A stretch of DNA of 64,000 nt from Clostridium sp. OF03-18AA (GCF_003478035.1 NZ_QUEP01000004.1:124001-188000), one strand, 5' to 3'. Shown: positions 44,415 to 54,036, counted from the stretch's first letter. Made by a program: numbers and translations. The notes: generated by a model not told the origin, from the sequence alone.

Positions 44415-45236
44415 ATGAACTGTAAGATCATCGATATCCACACCCATATTTATCCGGTCGCGCTGGCGAGGCGGGCAATGGAAGTCACCGGACAGGAGCA
44501 TGATGATTTCAAAAATCTCCCGATCCGGGAGAATCTCCTGACACGGATGCAGGATGCCGGGGTGACACTCTCCGTCAATCTGCCGGTCGTCTCAAAACCG
44601 CAGAATCAGGCGGAGGTAAACAGGTTTGCGAAGGAGTCTGCCCGGAAAAACATCATTCCGTTCGGCGGACTTCATCCGGACTGTGAAAATGTGGCGGAGG
44701 AGCTGGAAAAACTGAAGGACATGGGAATGGCGGGGATCAAGTTTCATCCGCCGTTCCAGAAAGTCCATCTCGAAGATCCGAAATATGAGGAAATGTGGCG
44801 GCGGATCAATGCGCTGGGATTTCCGGTGCTGATCCACTGCGGAACTGCGAAGATCGCGCGCCCGTATGACCTCTATCCGTCCGGAGTGCGGAAAATCTTA
44901 AAATATGCCCCGGATATCCCGATCATCATGGCACATATGGGGAGCTTCTGCATGATGAAAAATCCGGAGGAGACGCTGGATGATCTTCCAGAAAATGTCT
45001 TTATCGACACGGCGATGAGCGCGGAGCTCGAGGATTCCGGGGAGTTCGAGGAGATCATCCGGAAATTCGGGCCGGAGCGGACCATGTACGGCTGCGATTT
45101 CCCGTACGGGAGCCAGAAAGCCGCGATCGCAAGGATCAGGGACAGCAGCTTTTCCGACAGCGAGAAAGAGGAGATGCTGTGGAAAAACGCTGCGAAAATA
45201 TTAAAGTCGGTGAGGAAACTGCCGGAGAATTTTTAG
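44415..45236 (+). CDS. Amidohydrolase family metal-dependent hydrolase
   Basis: A 273-residue TIM-barrel hydrolase of the amidohydrolase_2 type. The first metal motif is IDIHTHIYP, further ligands are in FHPPFQ, LIHCGT and MAHMGS, and GCDFPYGS carries the late Asp. The substrate is unknown; relatives include decarboxylases of aromatic acids and TatD-like enzymes. AGAAAGGACAGG precedes the ATG. Confidence 0.85.
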   Translation: MNCKIIDIHTHIYPVALARRAMEVTGQEHDDFKNLPIRENLLTRMQDAGVTLSVNLPVVSKPQNQAEVNRFAKESARKNIIPFGGLHPDCENVAEELEKLKDMGMAGIKFHPPFQKVHLEDPKYEEMWRRINALGFPVLIHCGTAKIARPYDLYPSGVRKILKYAPDIPIIMAHMGSFCMMKNPEETLDDLPENVFIDTAMSAELEDSGEFEEIIRKFGPERTMYGCDFPYGSQKAAIARIRDSSFSDSEKEEMLWKNAAKILKSVRKLPENF

Positions 45237-45361
45237 AGAGCATTTCTGGGGGAATATGTCAGAACTTGTGAAAATACCGGTTTTGGATGAAAACGAATCA
45301 AATATGGCGCGTTCTGCATATCATAGACTGATTACATAAAAACTGTCCGGGAGATGATCGG

Positions 45362-45748
45362 ATGCGGATGAGCGAGCTGAAAAAGCGCGAAGTGATTAAC
45401 GTCTGTGACTGCAGGAGACTGGGATTTGTGGGCGATCTCGATATTGACCCGTGTTCGGGAAAGATCCTTGCGATCATTGTGCCGGGACCGGGCTGCGTCT
45501 GCGGATTTTTAGGGCGCGAGAAAGATTTTGTGATCCCGTTTGACGATATCTGTCAGATCGGGGACGATATCATCCTGGTCCGTCTGGAAGAAAAGAAAGA
45601 AAAACCTCCGAAGCCGCCAAAACCGGGACCACCGCCGGGACCGCCCTGCCGACCGTGCCCGTGTCCGCCGCCATGCGAACCGGAATGCGGCTGCGGCGAC
45701 CAAAAGAAATGGGAAAACGGGCGGTGCGGGAGAGAAAAATTCTGGTGA
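45362..45748 (+). CDS. ylmC: YlmC/YmxH-family PRC-barrel protein with Pro/Cys-rich tail
   Basis: A 128-residue protein. Residues 1-78 form the PRC-barrel domain typical of sporulation-related YlmC/YmxH (SELKKREVINVCDCRRLGFV, then GDLDIDPCSGKILAIIVPG). The last 50 residues are an unusual tail with PPKPPKPGPPPGPP and a CRPCPCPPPCEPECGCG block. Such a tail might bind metal or crosslink in the spore; I do not know a characterised example. A truncated MITE starts about 12 bases after the stop. Confidence 0.85.
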   Translation: MRMSELKKREVINVCDCRRLGFVGDLDIDPCSGKILAIIVPGPGCVCGFLGREKDFVIPFDDICQIGDDIILVRLEEKKEKPPKPPKPGPPPGPPCRPCPCPPPCEPECGCGDQKKWENGRCGREKFW

Positions 45749-45759
45749 GAGAATAAAAC

Positions 45760-45873
45760 AAAAATCCCATCGGCGAAGCTGAATTGGAATGGATTTTTGC
45801 CCGTAATTTGCCATGCATCCGAAGGGAAGCTCCGGGGGAGGTTCCTGCAGGTGTGAGGGTACTGAACAGTTAC
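45760..45873. mobile_element. MITE copy 2, one end missing
   Basis: It matches the reverse complement of copy 1 from the inner hairpin (AAAAATCCCATCGGCGAAGC) to the right terminal repeat GTACTGAACAGTTAC (45859-45873). The other terminal repeat and about 65 bases are lost next to the ylmC stop. No target duplication can be assessed. Confidence 0.8.
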
Positions 45874-45901
45874 TAATAAAGACAGAAAGAGGAAACAGAA
45901 C

Positions 45902-47032
45902 ATGAAGAAACTTCACACACTCCCGGCCGCGGATGGATTCCGCATGCCCGGGGAATTTGAACCTCACCGGGGCTGCATCATGATCTGGCCGAAGCGTCCG
46001 GGAAGCTGGAACTACGGCGCAAAGAAGGCTAGAGAGGCATTTAAGCGTGTGGCATGGGCGATCGCCGAGAGCGAGGAAGTCTTTATGCTGGCGGAAGCGG
46101 ATGTGGAAGAGAACGCGAGAGAAATGCTGACCGGAAATCCGGGACATGAGATCCATGTGATCCGGATGGAGTCTGATGACGCCTGGGCGAGAGATGTAGC
46201 TCCGACGTTTGTGGTGAACGATGAAAAAAATGTCCGCGGGATCGATTGGGAGTTCAATGCCTGGGGAGGCGATGTGGACGGACTCTACGCACACTGGGAA
46301 AAGGATGATCAGGTTGCGGAGAAGGTCTGCGAGGAACTCCATTATGACTGCTATGAGGCGCATCCGTTTGTTCTGGAAGGCGGCTCGATCCATTCGGACG
46401 GTGAGGGAACGGTCCTCGTGACAGCAGCCTGCCTTTTGAGTGCGGGAAGAAATCCAAAGCTTTCAAAGCAGGAGATCGAACAGAAGCTCTGCGATTATCT
46501 CGGAGCGCAGAAAGTGATCTGGCTGGAGCGCGGGATCTACAACGATGAGACGAACGAGCATGTGGACAATATCTGCGCTTTCGTGAGACCGGGGGAGGTC
46601 GTCCTCGCCTGGACGGATGACGAGACGGACCCGCAGTATGCGATGTCAAAGAGCTGTCTGGAGATCCTGGAGCGCGAGACGGACGCGATGGGACGAAAGA
46701 TCAAGGTTCATAAGCTTCCGATTCCGAAAATACCGATCTGCGTCACAGAGGAGGATCTCGGCGGCTATGAGTTCGAGGACGGAGAGGACACGAGAGAAGT
46801 CGGAGAGCGGCTGGCGGCAAGTTATGTAAACTTCTATATTTCAAACGGCGGAGTGATCGTCCCGCAGTTTGGGGATGAGCATGATGAGGCGGCAGTGGAG
46901 ATCTTAAAAGCGGCATTCCCGGAGCGGACTGTCTATCCGGTGCCGGCGCGGGATATCCTGCTCGGAGGCGGAAACATCCACTGCATCACGCAGCAGATCC
47001 CGGAAGGAAAGAGCAGAGAGTCACAAGCCTGA
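45902..47032 (+). CDS. aguA: Agmatine deiminase
   Basis: A 376-residue guanidino-group hydrolase that turns agmatine into N-carbamoylputrescine and ammonia. Family motifs: GEFEPHRGCIMIWP, ARDVAPTFVVN, EGGSIHSDGEGT and the catalytic Cys in GGGNIHCITQQIP near the C-terminus. AGAGGAAA precedes the ATG. It is followed by aguB, and with speA it completes the arginine-to-putrescine path. Confidence 0.97.
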   Translation: MKKLHTLPAADGFRMPGEFEPHRGCIMIWPKRPGSWNYGAKKAREAFKRVAWAIAESEEVFMLAEADVEENAREMLTGNPGHEIHVIRMESDDAWARDVAPTFVVNDEKNVRGIDWEFNAWGGDVDGLYAHWEKDDQVAEKVCEELHYDCYEAHPFVLEGGSIHSDGEGTVLVTAACLLSAGRNPKLSKQEIEQKLCDYLGAQKVIWLERGIYNDETNEHVDNICAFVRPGEVVLAWTDDETDPQYAMSKSCLEILERETDAMGRKIKVHKLPIPKIPICVTEEDLGGYEFEDGEDTREVGERLAASYVNFYISNGGVIVPQFGDEHDEAAVEILKAAFPERTVYPVPARDILLGGGNIHCITQQIPEGKSRESQA

Positions 47033-47219
47033 ATAACATCAGAGTACCGGAAATGGGAAAATGAGATTTCTATGTCCGGAAAATTTTTAAATATCTGAAA
47101 CTGAAATCTGGAGTCATGAGGGTACAGCTGAGTTTCAGAAACCCAAAACAAAGTCTGCGCAGGCAAAAAAAGAGCAGATGCGCAGAGGAAAAATAAGATC
47201 ACTGGCAGGAGGAAGAAGA

Positions 47220-48086
47220 ATGCGAAAGGTGAAAGTTGCGGCGGTACAGATGCGCTGCACGAGAGATGTAAATGAAAATATCGCGAACGCGGAACGGCTT
47301 GTAAGAAAAGCGGCGGCGGACGGTGCGCAGATCATCCTGCTGCCGGAGCTCTTTGAACGCCAGTATTTCTGCCAGGAGCGCCAGTACGAATACTATGAGT
47401 TTGCGAAGCCGGTGGAGGAGAATGATGCGGTAAAGCACTTTGCGAAAGTCGCAGAGGAGCTTTCTGTCGTCCTTCCGATCAGCTTCTATGAAAAGGACGG
47501 GAAACGCCTGTTCAACACGGTGGCGATCCTTGATGCGGACGGAACGAACCTAGGAATCTACAGAAAGACCCACATCCCGGACGACCACTATTATCAGGAA
47601 AAATTCTATTTCACACCGGGAGATACCGGATTTAAAGCATTTAAGACCCGCTACGGGACGATCGGCGTCGGCATCTGCTGGGACCAGTGGTTTCCGGAGA
47701 CCGCACGATTCATGGCGGTAAAGGGCGCGGAGCTCTTATTCTACCCGACCGCGATCGGAAGCGAGCCGATCCTCTCCGTGGACAGCATGCCGCACTGGAG
47801 ACGCTGCATGCAGGGACATTCCGCCTCGAACCTGATGCCGGTGATCGCGGCAAACCGTGTGGGCCTGGAAGAAGTAGAACCTTGTGAGGCGAACGGAAAC
47901 CAGAAATCCGCCCTGAAATTCTACGGTTCCTCCTTCATCACGGACGGAGCAGGAGAGGTGATCGAGTCCATGGACCGCGACAGCGAGGGCGTGATCACAG
48001 CGGAGTTCGACTTGGACGAGCTGGAGCGCGAGCGCTTCTCCTGGGGACTTTTCCGTGACCGCAGACCGGAGATGTACCACGAATAA
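47220..48086 (+). CDS. aguB: N-carbamoylputrescine amidase
   Basis: A 288-residue nitrilase-superfamily amidase converting N-carbamoylputrescine to putrescine, CO2 and ammonia. The catalytic triad is visible: Glu in LPELFERQYFCQ, Lys in YRKTHIPDD, Cys in GVGICWDQWFPE. ATG 47220 is preceded by GGAGGAAG; the ORF opens earlier at 47178 without such a site. The 187-base gap after aguA has no ORF. Confidence 0.96.
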   Translation: MRKVKVAAVQMRCTRDVNENIANAERLVRKAAADGAQIILLPELFERQYFCQERQYEYYEFAKPVEENDAVKHFAKVAEELSVVLPISFYEKDGKRLFNTVAILDADGTNLGIYRKTHIPDDHYYQEKFYFTPGDTGFKAFKTRYGTIGVGICWDQWFPETARFMAVKGAELLFYPTAIGSEPILSVDSMPHWRRCMQGHSASNLMPVIAANRVGLEEVEPCEANGNQKSALKFYGSSFITDGAGEVIESMDRDSEGVITAEFDLDELERERFSWGLFRDRRPEMYHE

Positions 48087-48099
48087 AGAAAAAGAGAAC

Positions 48100-48143
48100 A
48101 AAGGCAGATACCGATGGATTTTTCCGGGGTATCTGCCTTTCTT
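48100..48143 (+). terminator. aguB terminator
   Basis: AAAGGCAGATACC (48100-48112) pairs with GGTATCTGCCTTT (48128-48140), followed by CTTT. Confidence 0.88.
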
Positions 48144-48385
48144 TATCTTGGCCGGATAGGACTAACTTTTTTAAAGATGTCGAATCATTTTTGAGGAACA
48201 ATCAGAATATAACCCTGATTCATACAACAGATAGAAAACATGTATGCCGGTAATTCCTCCCGATTTCTTGAAAAATAAGAAAATTTAGAGTATGATTACA
48301 TGGAAAAGAATGGGTCGGGATGGATCCGGAATATAAAAAGAAGATCCCTGGATTCAAGTCCATGGGATCATGGAGGGTAAAAGAG

Positions 48386-49468
48386 ATGGAATACACGATC
48401 GCAGCGATCTCCGGCGACGGGATCGGTCCAGAAATTGTAAGAGAGGCAAAAAAAGTTTTAGATAAAGTTGGACAGAAATACGGTCATAAATTCAACTACG
48501 AGGACGTCCTCATGGGCGGAATCTCCATCGACACCTACGGGGTGCCGCTGACAGATGAGGCGCTTGAGACTGCAAAGAAGAGCGATGCCGTTCTTTTAGG
48601 CGCAGTCGGCGGAAATGTCGGAAACTCCCGCTGGTATGATGTGGCTCCGAATCTGAGACCGGAGGCAGGTCTTCTTGCGATCCGCAAAGGCTTAAATCTG
48701 TTTGCAAACATCCGCCCGGCGTACCTCTACAATGACCTTGCCGGTGCATGCCCGTTAAAGAAAGAGATCATCGGGGACGGCTTTGACATGGTCATCGTCC
48801 GCGAGCTTACAGGTGGTCTGTATTTCGGCGAGCGCCACACAGAGACGGTAGACGGTGTGGAGCAGGCAATAGATACTCTTGTATACAGTGAGAAGGAGAT
48901 CCGCCGCGTAGCGATCAAGGCCTTCGAGATCGCAATGAAGAGAAAAAAGAAAGTGACGAGTGTCGATAAGGCAAACGTTCTTGATTCCTCCAGACTCTGG
49001 AGAAAAGTTGTAGCGGAAGTCGCAAAGGACTATCCGGAAGTTACACTTGAGAACATGTTAGTCGATAACTGCGCAATGCAGCTTGTCATGAATCCGCGCC
49101 AGTTCGACGTCATTTTAACTGAGAACATGTTCGGCGATATCTTATCTGACGAGGCGAGCATGATCACAGGTTCCATCGGAATGCTGTCCTCCGCAAGCTT
49201 AAACGAGAGCAAATTCGGTCTCTACGAGCCGAGCCACGGTTCCGCACCGGATATCGCAGGCAAGGACATCGCAAACCCGATCGCGACGATCCTCTCCGCA
49301 GCGATGATGCTCCGCTTCTCCTTCGATCTTGATAAGGAAGCAGATGCGATCGAAGACGCAGTGAGAAAAGTCCTTGCGGACGGTTACCGCACTGTGGATA
49401 TCATGGATGAGGGCATGAAGCAGGTTGGAACGACCGAGATGGGCAACCTGATCTGCGAGAGGATCTGA
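48386..49468 (+). CDS. leuB: 3-isopropylmalate dehydrogenase
   Basis: A 360-residue NAD-dependent decarboxylating dehydrogenase of leucine synthesis. Motifs: [13 protein letters not shown] at the N-terminus, [14 protein letters not shown] near residue 135, [13 protein letters not shown], and the NAD-binding [20 protein letters not shown] 48386 has GGAGGG upstream; the longer reading from 48320 has no binding site. No other leu genes are near, so the rest of the pathway lies elsewhere. Confidence 0.96.
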   Translation: MEYTIAAISGDGIGPEIVREAKKVLDKVGQKYGHKFNYEDVLMGGISIDTYGVPLTDEALETAKKSDAVLLGAVGGNVGNSRWYDVAPNLRPEAGLLAIRKGLNLFANIRPAYLYNDLAGACPLKKEIIGDGFDMVIVRELTGGLYFGERHTETVDGVEQAIDTLVYSEKEIRRVAIKAFEIAMKRKKKVTSVDKANVLDSSRLWRKVVAEVAKDYPEVTLENMLVDNCAMQLVMNPRQFDVILTENMFGDILSDEASMITGSIGMLSSASLNESKFGLYEPSHGSAPDIAGKDIANPIATILSAAMMLRFSFDLDKEADAIEDAVRKVLADGYRTVDIMDEGMKQVGTTEMGNLICERI

Positions 49469-49550
49469 GAATGACCGGGCCCGGATTTCTCAGTGAGAGA
49501 AAAAAGGGAGAGATCACGCAGATACAGAAAGTAAAATAGAAAGAATACAG

Positions 49551-49683
49551 GTAACTGTTCAGTAGGTCTGGGCACTTGCTGCGCTGACCGTAATAAAACA
49601 CAGGCTTGAAGGCAAAAATCCCATCGGCGAAGCCGATTTGAAATGGATTTTTGCTCGTAACTGTGAGGGTACTGAGCAGTTAC
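49551..49683. mobile_element. MITE copy 3 with perfect 8-bp duplication
   Basis: 133 bp with ends GTAACTGTTCAGTAG (49551-49565) and GTACTGAGCAGTTAC (49669-49683). It is flanked by GAATACAG at 49543-49550 and again at 49684-49691. It matches the reverse complement of copy 1 except for an internal deletion of about 45 bases. It lies 82 bases after leuB and its inner hairpin may end leuB transcription. Confidence 0.9.
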
Positions 49684-49735
49684 GAATACAGAAAGACAGA
49701 GTACATATAAAACATATGCAGTCTGTCTTTCTTTT

Positions 49736-50055
49736 TTTTACGCCAAAGTCCGCTGCTTGCGCGAGACCTTGGCGACTGTCGCGATAACAAGGGGAAACTC
49801 GCGAAGCGTGTTTTCACTTGTTACCGAATCAGGGAAGTCCGCTGCTTCTATTGAGTAAAGATATAACTGACGTACCATAATTTTACACGATAGGGAAATG
49901 AAAATCTAACATGGTTTATCTGCTTGAGATAAAATCCGATTTTCCCAGAGAAATCTAATAAAATTCGGAACTGTCTCATCGAAATTGTAAAAAAAGAGAC
50001 TAAAAAAAGAAGAAAGTTTACATAATTTCCGAAAATAAAAAATTTTATCATTGAT
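49736..50055. other. AT-rich intergenic region before serC
   Basis: It contains dispersed repeat copy 2 (49800-49822), which with AACAAGGGGAAAC (49785-49797) makes a hairpin, and CCAAAGTCCGCTGC/AGTCCGCTGC direct repeats around 49743 and 49833. The rest is AT-rich without ORF. Confidence 0.6.
49800..49822 (+). repeat. Short dispersed repeat, copy 2
   Basis: CGCGAAGCGTG + TTTTCACTTGTT, identical to the copy at 42908. Confidence 0.8.
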
Positions 50056-50084
50056 TTGCCGGGTGACTTGTGCTAGGATATATG
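50056..50084 (+). promoter_or_regulatory. serC-serA promoter
   Basis: TTGCCG (50056-50061), a 17-base spacer and TATATG (50079-50084). The expected start is close to 50091, where the structured leader begins. Confidence 0.6.
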
Positions 50085-50090
50085 ACAAAT

Positions 50091-50225
50091 CAGCCCGATT
50101 CGAGACTTCACATTGGTAGAGAAGAGACAAGGTGAAGTAATACAACGGATCATGCGACTGGGCTGGATTCGTGGCCGCCCCTGAGAGGAGAGACCATAGA
50201 GCAATCAGAGAGGGGAACAAAATTT
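50091..50225 (+). promoter_or_regulatory. Structured leader of serC-serA
   Basis: CAGCCC (50091-50096), at the presumed transcript start, pairs with GGGCTG (50160-50165). Inside, CTTCAC (50106-50111) pairs with GTGAAG (50132-50137). A purine-rich stretch with several SD-like GAGAGG motifs follows. No T-box sequence is present. It could be a cis-regulatory RNA for serine synthesis, but no known class is recognised. Confidence 0.45.
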
Positions 50226-51314
50226 ATGAGCAGAGTTTACAACTTTTCCGCAGGTCCGGCTGTGTTGCCGGAAGAAGTATTAAAAGAAGCAGCAGCAGAA
50301 ATGCTGGATTATAACGGAACTGGAATGTCCGTTATGGAGATGAGCCACCGCTCAAAAGCGTTTGAGGAGATCATCCAGACGGCAGAGCAGGATATCCGTG
50401 ATCTCTTAAAGATCCCGGACAATTACAAAGTCCTGTTCTTACAGGGCGGCGCACACCAGCAGTTCGCTGCAGTTCCGTTAAACCTGTTTAAGAACCGTGT
50501 CGGCGATTACATCATCACTGGCCAGTGGGCAAAGAAAGCATGGAAGGAAGCAAAGCTTTACGGAACCGCAAATGCCATCGCATCCAGCGAAGACAAGACA
50601 TTCAGTTATATTCCGGACTGCTCCGATCTTCCGATCGACGAGAATGCTGACTATGTCTACATCTGCGAGAACAATACGATTTACGGAACAAAATTCCACA
50701 CACTCCCGAATACAAAAGGAAAAACACTTGTCTCTGATGTCTCCTCATGTTTCCTCTCAGAACCGATGGATGTCACAAAATACGGCGTGATCTACGGAGG
50801 CGTCCAGAAAAATATCGGACCGGCCGGCGTTGTCATCGTGATCATCCGGGAAGACCTGATCCGCGAGGATGTTCTTCCGGAGACACCGACGATCATGCGC
50901 TACGATGTACAGGCGAAGGCAGGATCTCTCTTCAATACTCCGCCATGCTACGGAATCTATATCTGCGGCAAGGTATTCAAATGGCTGAAGAAACAGGGCG
51001 GCCTGGAAGCCATGAAAGTGAGAAATGAGAGAAAGGCAAAGATCCTTTACGATTATCTGGATCAGAGCAAAATGTTCCATGGAACAGTAAGAAAAGAGGA
51101 CCGCTCGATCATGAACGTACCGTTCGTGACAGGTGACAAAGACCTCGATGCCCTGTTCGTAAAAGAGGCAGAAAAGGCCGGATTCGTGAACTTAAAAGGT
51201 CACCGCACTGTCGGCGGTATGAGAGCCAGCATCTACAATGCAATGCCGGAAGAGGGCGTTGTAAAGCTTGTAGAATTTATGAAAAAATTTGAGGCGGAGC
51301 ACGCGAACGCGTAA
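50226..51314 (+). CDS. serC: Phosphoserine aminotransferase
   Basis: A 362-residue class-V aminotransferase that makes phosphoserine from 3-phosphohydroxypyruvate and glutamate. N-terminal YNFSAGPAVLPEEVL and GMSVMEMSHRS are diagnostic; the PLP lysine lies in YGGVQKNIGPAG. AGAGAGGGG precedes the ATG. It is followed 35 bases later by serA. Confidence 0.97.
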   Translation: MSRVYNFSAGPAVLPEEVLKEAAAEMLDYNGTGMSVMEMSHRSKAFEEIIQTAEQDIRDLLKIPDNYKVLFLQGGAHQQFAAVPLNLFKNRVGDYIITGQWAKKAWKEAKLYGTANAIASSEDKTFSYIPDCSDLPIDENADYVYICENNTIYGTKFHTLPNTKGKTLVSDVSSCFLSEPMDVTKYGVIYGGVQKNIGPAGVVIVIIREDLIREDVLPETPTIMRYDVQAKAGSLFNTPPCYGIYICGKVFKWLKKQGGLEAMKVRNERKAKILYDYLDQSKMFHGTVRKEDRSIMNVPFVTGDKDLDALFVKEAEKAGFVNLKGHRTVGGMRASIYNAMPEEGVVKLVEFMKKFEAEHANA

Positions 51315-51349
51315 GGCTGCCGGATCGAAAAGATTACAGGAGAGACATT

Positions 51350-52516
51350 ATGAGAAAGATTTGCTGTTTAAATCAGATCTCCCACTACGGTACAGACCGC
51401 CTCACAGGAGATTATACATTTGTAGATGACATCAAAGACGCGGAAGGAGTCATGGTCCGCAGCGCATCCCTTCATGAGACGGAATTCCCGGAGGGACTTC
51501 AGGCGATCGCGAGAGCCGGAGCCGGAGTCAACAACATCCCGCTCGATGAGTGCGCGAAAAAGGGAATCGTTGTATTCAACACACCGGGTGCAAATAAGAA
51601 CGGTGTAAAAGAGCTTGTACTTGCAGGCCTGTTCCTGACATCCAGAGACGTCATCGGCGGCGTGGAATGGTGCAGAGAGCATGCAGGTGAGGAAGATATC
51701 GCAAAGAAGATGGAAAAGAGCAAGAAAGCCTTTGCAGGAAATGAGATCAAGGGCAAAAAGCTCGGCGTCATCGGACTCGGCGCGATCGGCTGCGAGGTAG
51801 CGAATGCGGCTGCAGCTCTCGGAATGGAAGTATACGGATACGACCCGTTCATCTCCGTCAACGCGGCATGGATGCTGTCCCGCTCCGTAAAGCACATCAT
51901 GGACGCCAACACGATCTACCAGGAGTGCGATTACATCACCGTTCATGTTCCGCTTCTGGATTCCACGAAGTATATGATCAACAAGGACGCTTTCGACCAG
52001 ATGAAGGACGGCGTTGTGATCTTAAACTACGCGAGAGACCTTCTTGTCAATGACGATGACATGGAAGCGGCATTAAAGGCAGGAAAAGTAAAGAAATATA
52101 TCACAGACTTCCCGAACGCAAAGACATCCGCGATGGAAGGCGTGATCGCAACCCCGCATCTTGGCGCTTCCACAGAGGAATCTGAGGACAACTGTGCGGT
52201 GATGGCTGCGGATGAGTTAAAGGATTACCTGGAAAACGGAAATATCAAGAATTCCGTAAACTACCCGGCATGCGACATGGGTGTATGCCAGGTTGCAGGA
52301 AGAATCGCCCTGCTCCACGCAAATGTTCCGAACATGATCGGCCAGATCACCTCGATCCTTGCGGCTGAGGGGATCAACATCGCGAATATGACCAACAAGA
52401 GCCGCGATAAATATGCCTACACACTTCTGGATCTTGAGGACTCGGCAAAGGCAGAGGCAGTTGCCCATCTTGAGAAGATCAGCGGAATGTATAAAGTCCG
52501 CGTGATCAAAGGCTGA
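51350..52516 (+). CDS. serA: D-3-phosphoglycerate dehydrogenase with ACT domain
   Basis: A 388-residue D-2-hydroxyacid dehydrogenase. Substrate-side motif ARAGAGVNNIPL, Rossmann motif LGVIGLGAIGCEVANA near residue 140, and TPHLGASTEESE with the catalytic His. The last 70 residues (IALLHANVPNMIGQITSILA) are an ACT domain that usually binds serine for feedback inhibition. It forms the first step of the serine pathway and is coupled to serC. AGGAGAG precedes the ATG. Confidence 0.96.
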   Translation: MRKICCLNQISHYGTDRLTGDYTFVDDIKDAEGVMVRSASLHETEFPEGLQAIARAGAGVNNIPLDECAKKGIVVFNTPGANKNGVKELVLAGLFLTSRDVIGGVEWCREHAGEEDIAKKMEKSKKAFAGNEIKGKKLGVIGLGAIGCEVANAAAALGMEVYGYDPFISVNAAWMLSRSVKHIMDANTIYQECDYITVHVPLLDSTKYMINKDAFDQMKDGVVILNYARDLLVNDDDMEAALKAGKVKKYITDFPNAKTSAMEGVIATPHLGASTEESEDNCAVMAADELKDYLENGNIKNSVNYPACDMGVCQVAGRIALLHANVPNMIGQITSILAAEGINIANMTNKSRDKYAYTLLDLEDSAKAEAVAHLEKISGMYKVRVIKG

Positions 52517-52703
52517 AAACAGATTTACAGGCCCGATGCGTACGGATAAAAACGGAAAACGGTTTGTGATCTCATAATACTGAAAATGGTAGAAAGATCC
52601 GGTCATGGTGGGAAAACTCGCGAAGCGTGTTTTCAGTTGTTACGCGAACAACGAGCCAAAGTCCGCAGAACCCCGCAAATCCTGCAAAAAGAGCGGTTAT
52701 GCT
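52517..52703. other. Intergenic region after serA with dispersed repeat copy 3
   Basis: It holds the repeat at 52619-52641 (CGCGAAGCGTG then TTTTCAGTTGTT, one change) followed by CCAAAGTCCGC, also seen next to copy 2. No gene is seen. Confidence 0.6.
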
Positions 52704-52732
52704 TGCAAAAGAGGCGAATCCGCTTTATAATT
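52704..52732 (+). promoter_or_regulatory. trpS promoter
   Basis: TTGCAA (52704-52709), a 17-base spacer and perfect TATAAT (52727-52732). The leader to trpS is about 135 bases, without a T-box signature. Confidence 0.75.
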
Positions 52733-52873
52733 CTATCATAACGCTTCCGGGTGCCGTGACCACGATCAGATGGATCAGGGCGCTTTGGAATAAAAGAGAA
52801 AGATCCAGGCCGCAGGAAGGTCTAAATGACCGGAATGGCTGCCTGCTAACACAGAACAGAAAGGAACATTGTT

Positions 52874-53962
52874 GTGGGAAAAGTAATTTTAACAGGAGAC
52901 CGCCCGACCGGACGTCTTCATGTAGGACATTATGTAGGATCTTTGAGAAGAAGAGTGGAGCTTCAGAATTCCGGAGAGTACAGCGACATCTATATCATGA
53001 TCGCTGATTCCCAGGCACTTACAGACAACGCGGATAACCCGGAGAAGGTCCGCCAGAATATTCTGGAGGTTGCCCTGGATTACCTGTCCGCAGGTCTTGA
53101 TCCGGAGAAATCCACGATCTTTATCCAGTCCATGGTGCCGGAGCTCTATGAGATGACCGCTTACTATATGGATATCGTTACCGTTTCCAGATTACAGAGA
53201 AACCCAACTGTAAAGAGCGAGATCCAGATGAGAAACTTCGAGGCGAGCATCCCGGTCGGTTTCTTCACCTACCCGATCAGCCAGGCTGCCGATATCACCG
53301 CATTTAAGGCAAACGTGGTCCCGGCCGGTGAGGACCAGATGCCGATGGTTGAGCAGACAAGAGAGATCGTTCACAAATTCAATACGGTATACAACACAGA
53401 CGCACTCGTGATGCCGGAGATTCTTCTTCCGAGCAACGACGCATGCCGCCGTCTTCCGGGAATCGATGGAAAGGCGAAGATGAGCAAATCCTTAGGAAAC
53501 TGCATCTATCTTTCCGATCCGGAGGAGGAAGTAAAGAAGAAAGTCATGTCCATGTACACAGATCCGAATCACTTAAAAGTCAGCGATCCGGGACAGGTGG
53601 AAGGAAATACCGTCTTCACATATCTCGATGCATTCTGCAAGGACGAGTACTTTGCAGAGTTCTGGCCGGATTACAAGAATCTCGACGAGGTGAAGGAACA
53701 CTACTCCCGCGGCGGACTCGGCGATGTAAAGGTGAAAAAGTTCTTAAACCGTGTGCTTGAGGAAGAGCTTCGCCCGATCCGTGAGAGAAGAAAGAAATGG
53801 GAGCAGGACATCCCGGCTGTATACGAGATCTTAAAGAGCGGAAGCGAGAAGGCAGAGCGCGTGGCTGCCCAGACCTTAAAAGAGATGCGCGAGGCGATGA
53901 AGATCAACTACTTCGATGATGCGGCGCTGATCGCGGAGCAGAGCCAGAAATATAATGGCTGA
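52874..53962 (+). CDS. trpS: Tryptophan--tRNA ligase
   Basis: A 362-residue class I aminoacyl-tRNA synthetase. The HIGH-type motif is HVGHYVGSL (residues 17-25) and the KMSKS motif is in [11 protein letters not shown] near residue 203. GTG 52874 is the start, with AAAGGAA upstream, and gives the expected N-terminus [16 protein letters not shown]. It is transcribed alone. Confidence 0.96.
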   Translation: MGKVILTGDRPTGRLHVGHYVGSLRRRVELQNSGEYSDIYIMIADSQALTDNADNPEKVRQNILEVALDYLSAGLDPEKSTIFIQSMVPELYEMTAYYMDIVTVSRLQRNPTVKSEIQMRNFEASIPVGFFTYPISQAADITAFKANVVPAGEDQMPMVEQTREIVHKFNTVYNTDALVMPEILLPSNDACRRLPGIDGKAKMSKSLGNCIYLSDPEEEVKKKVMSMYTDPNHLKVSDPGQVEGNTVFTYLDAFCKDEYFAEFWPDYKNLDEVKEHYSRGGLGDVKVKKFLNRVLEEELRPIRERRKKWEQDIPAVYEILKSGSEKAERVAAQTLKEMREAMKINYFDDAALIAEQSQKYNG

Positions 53963-54036
53963 TCGGAGAAAAAGGAAATGAATAATGCAGATCAGCTCCA
54001 CATATATTGTACCCATGGCAAAGCGGGGGTGCGTGT

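Noticed and set aside
50091..50225. T-box riboswitch before serC
   Set aside because: No AGGGTGGNACC-type T-box sequence and no antiterminator.
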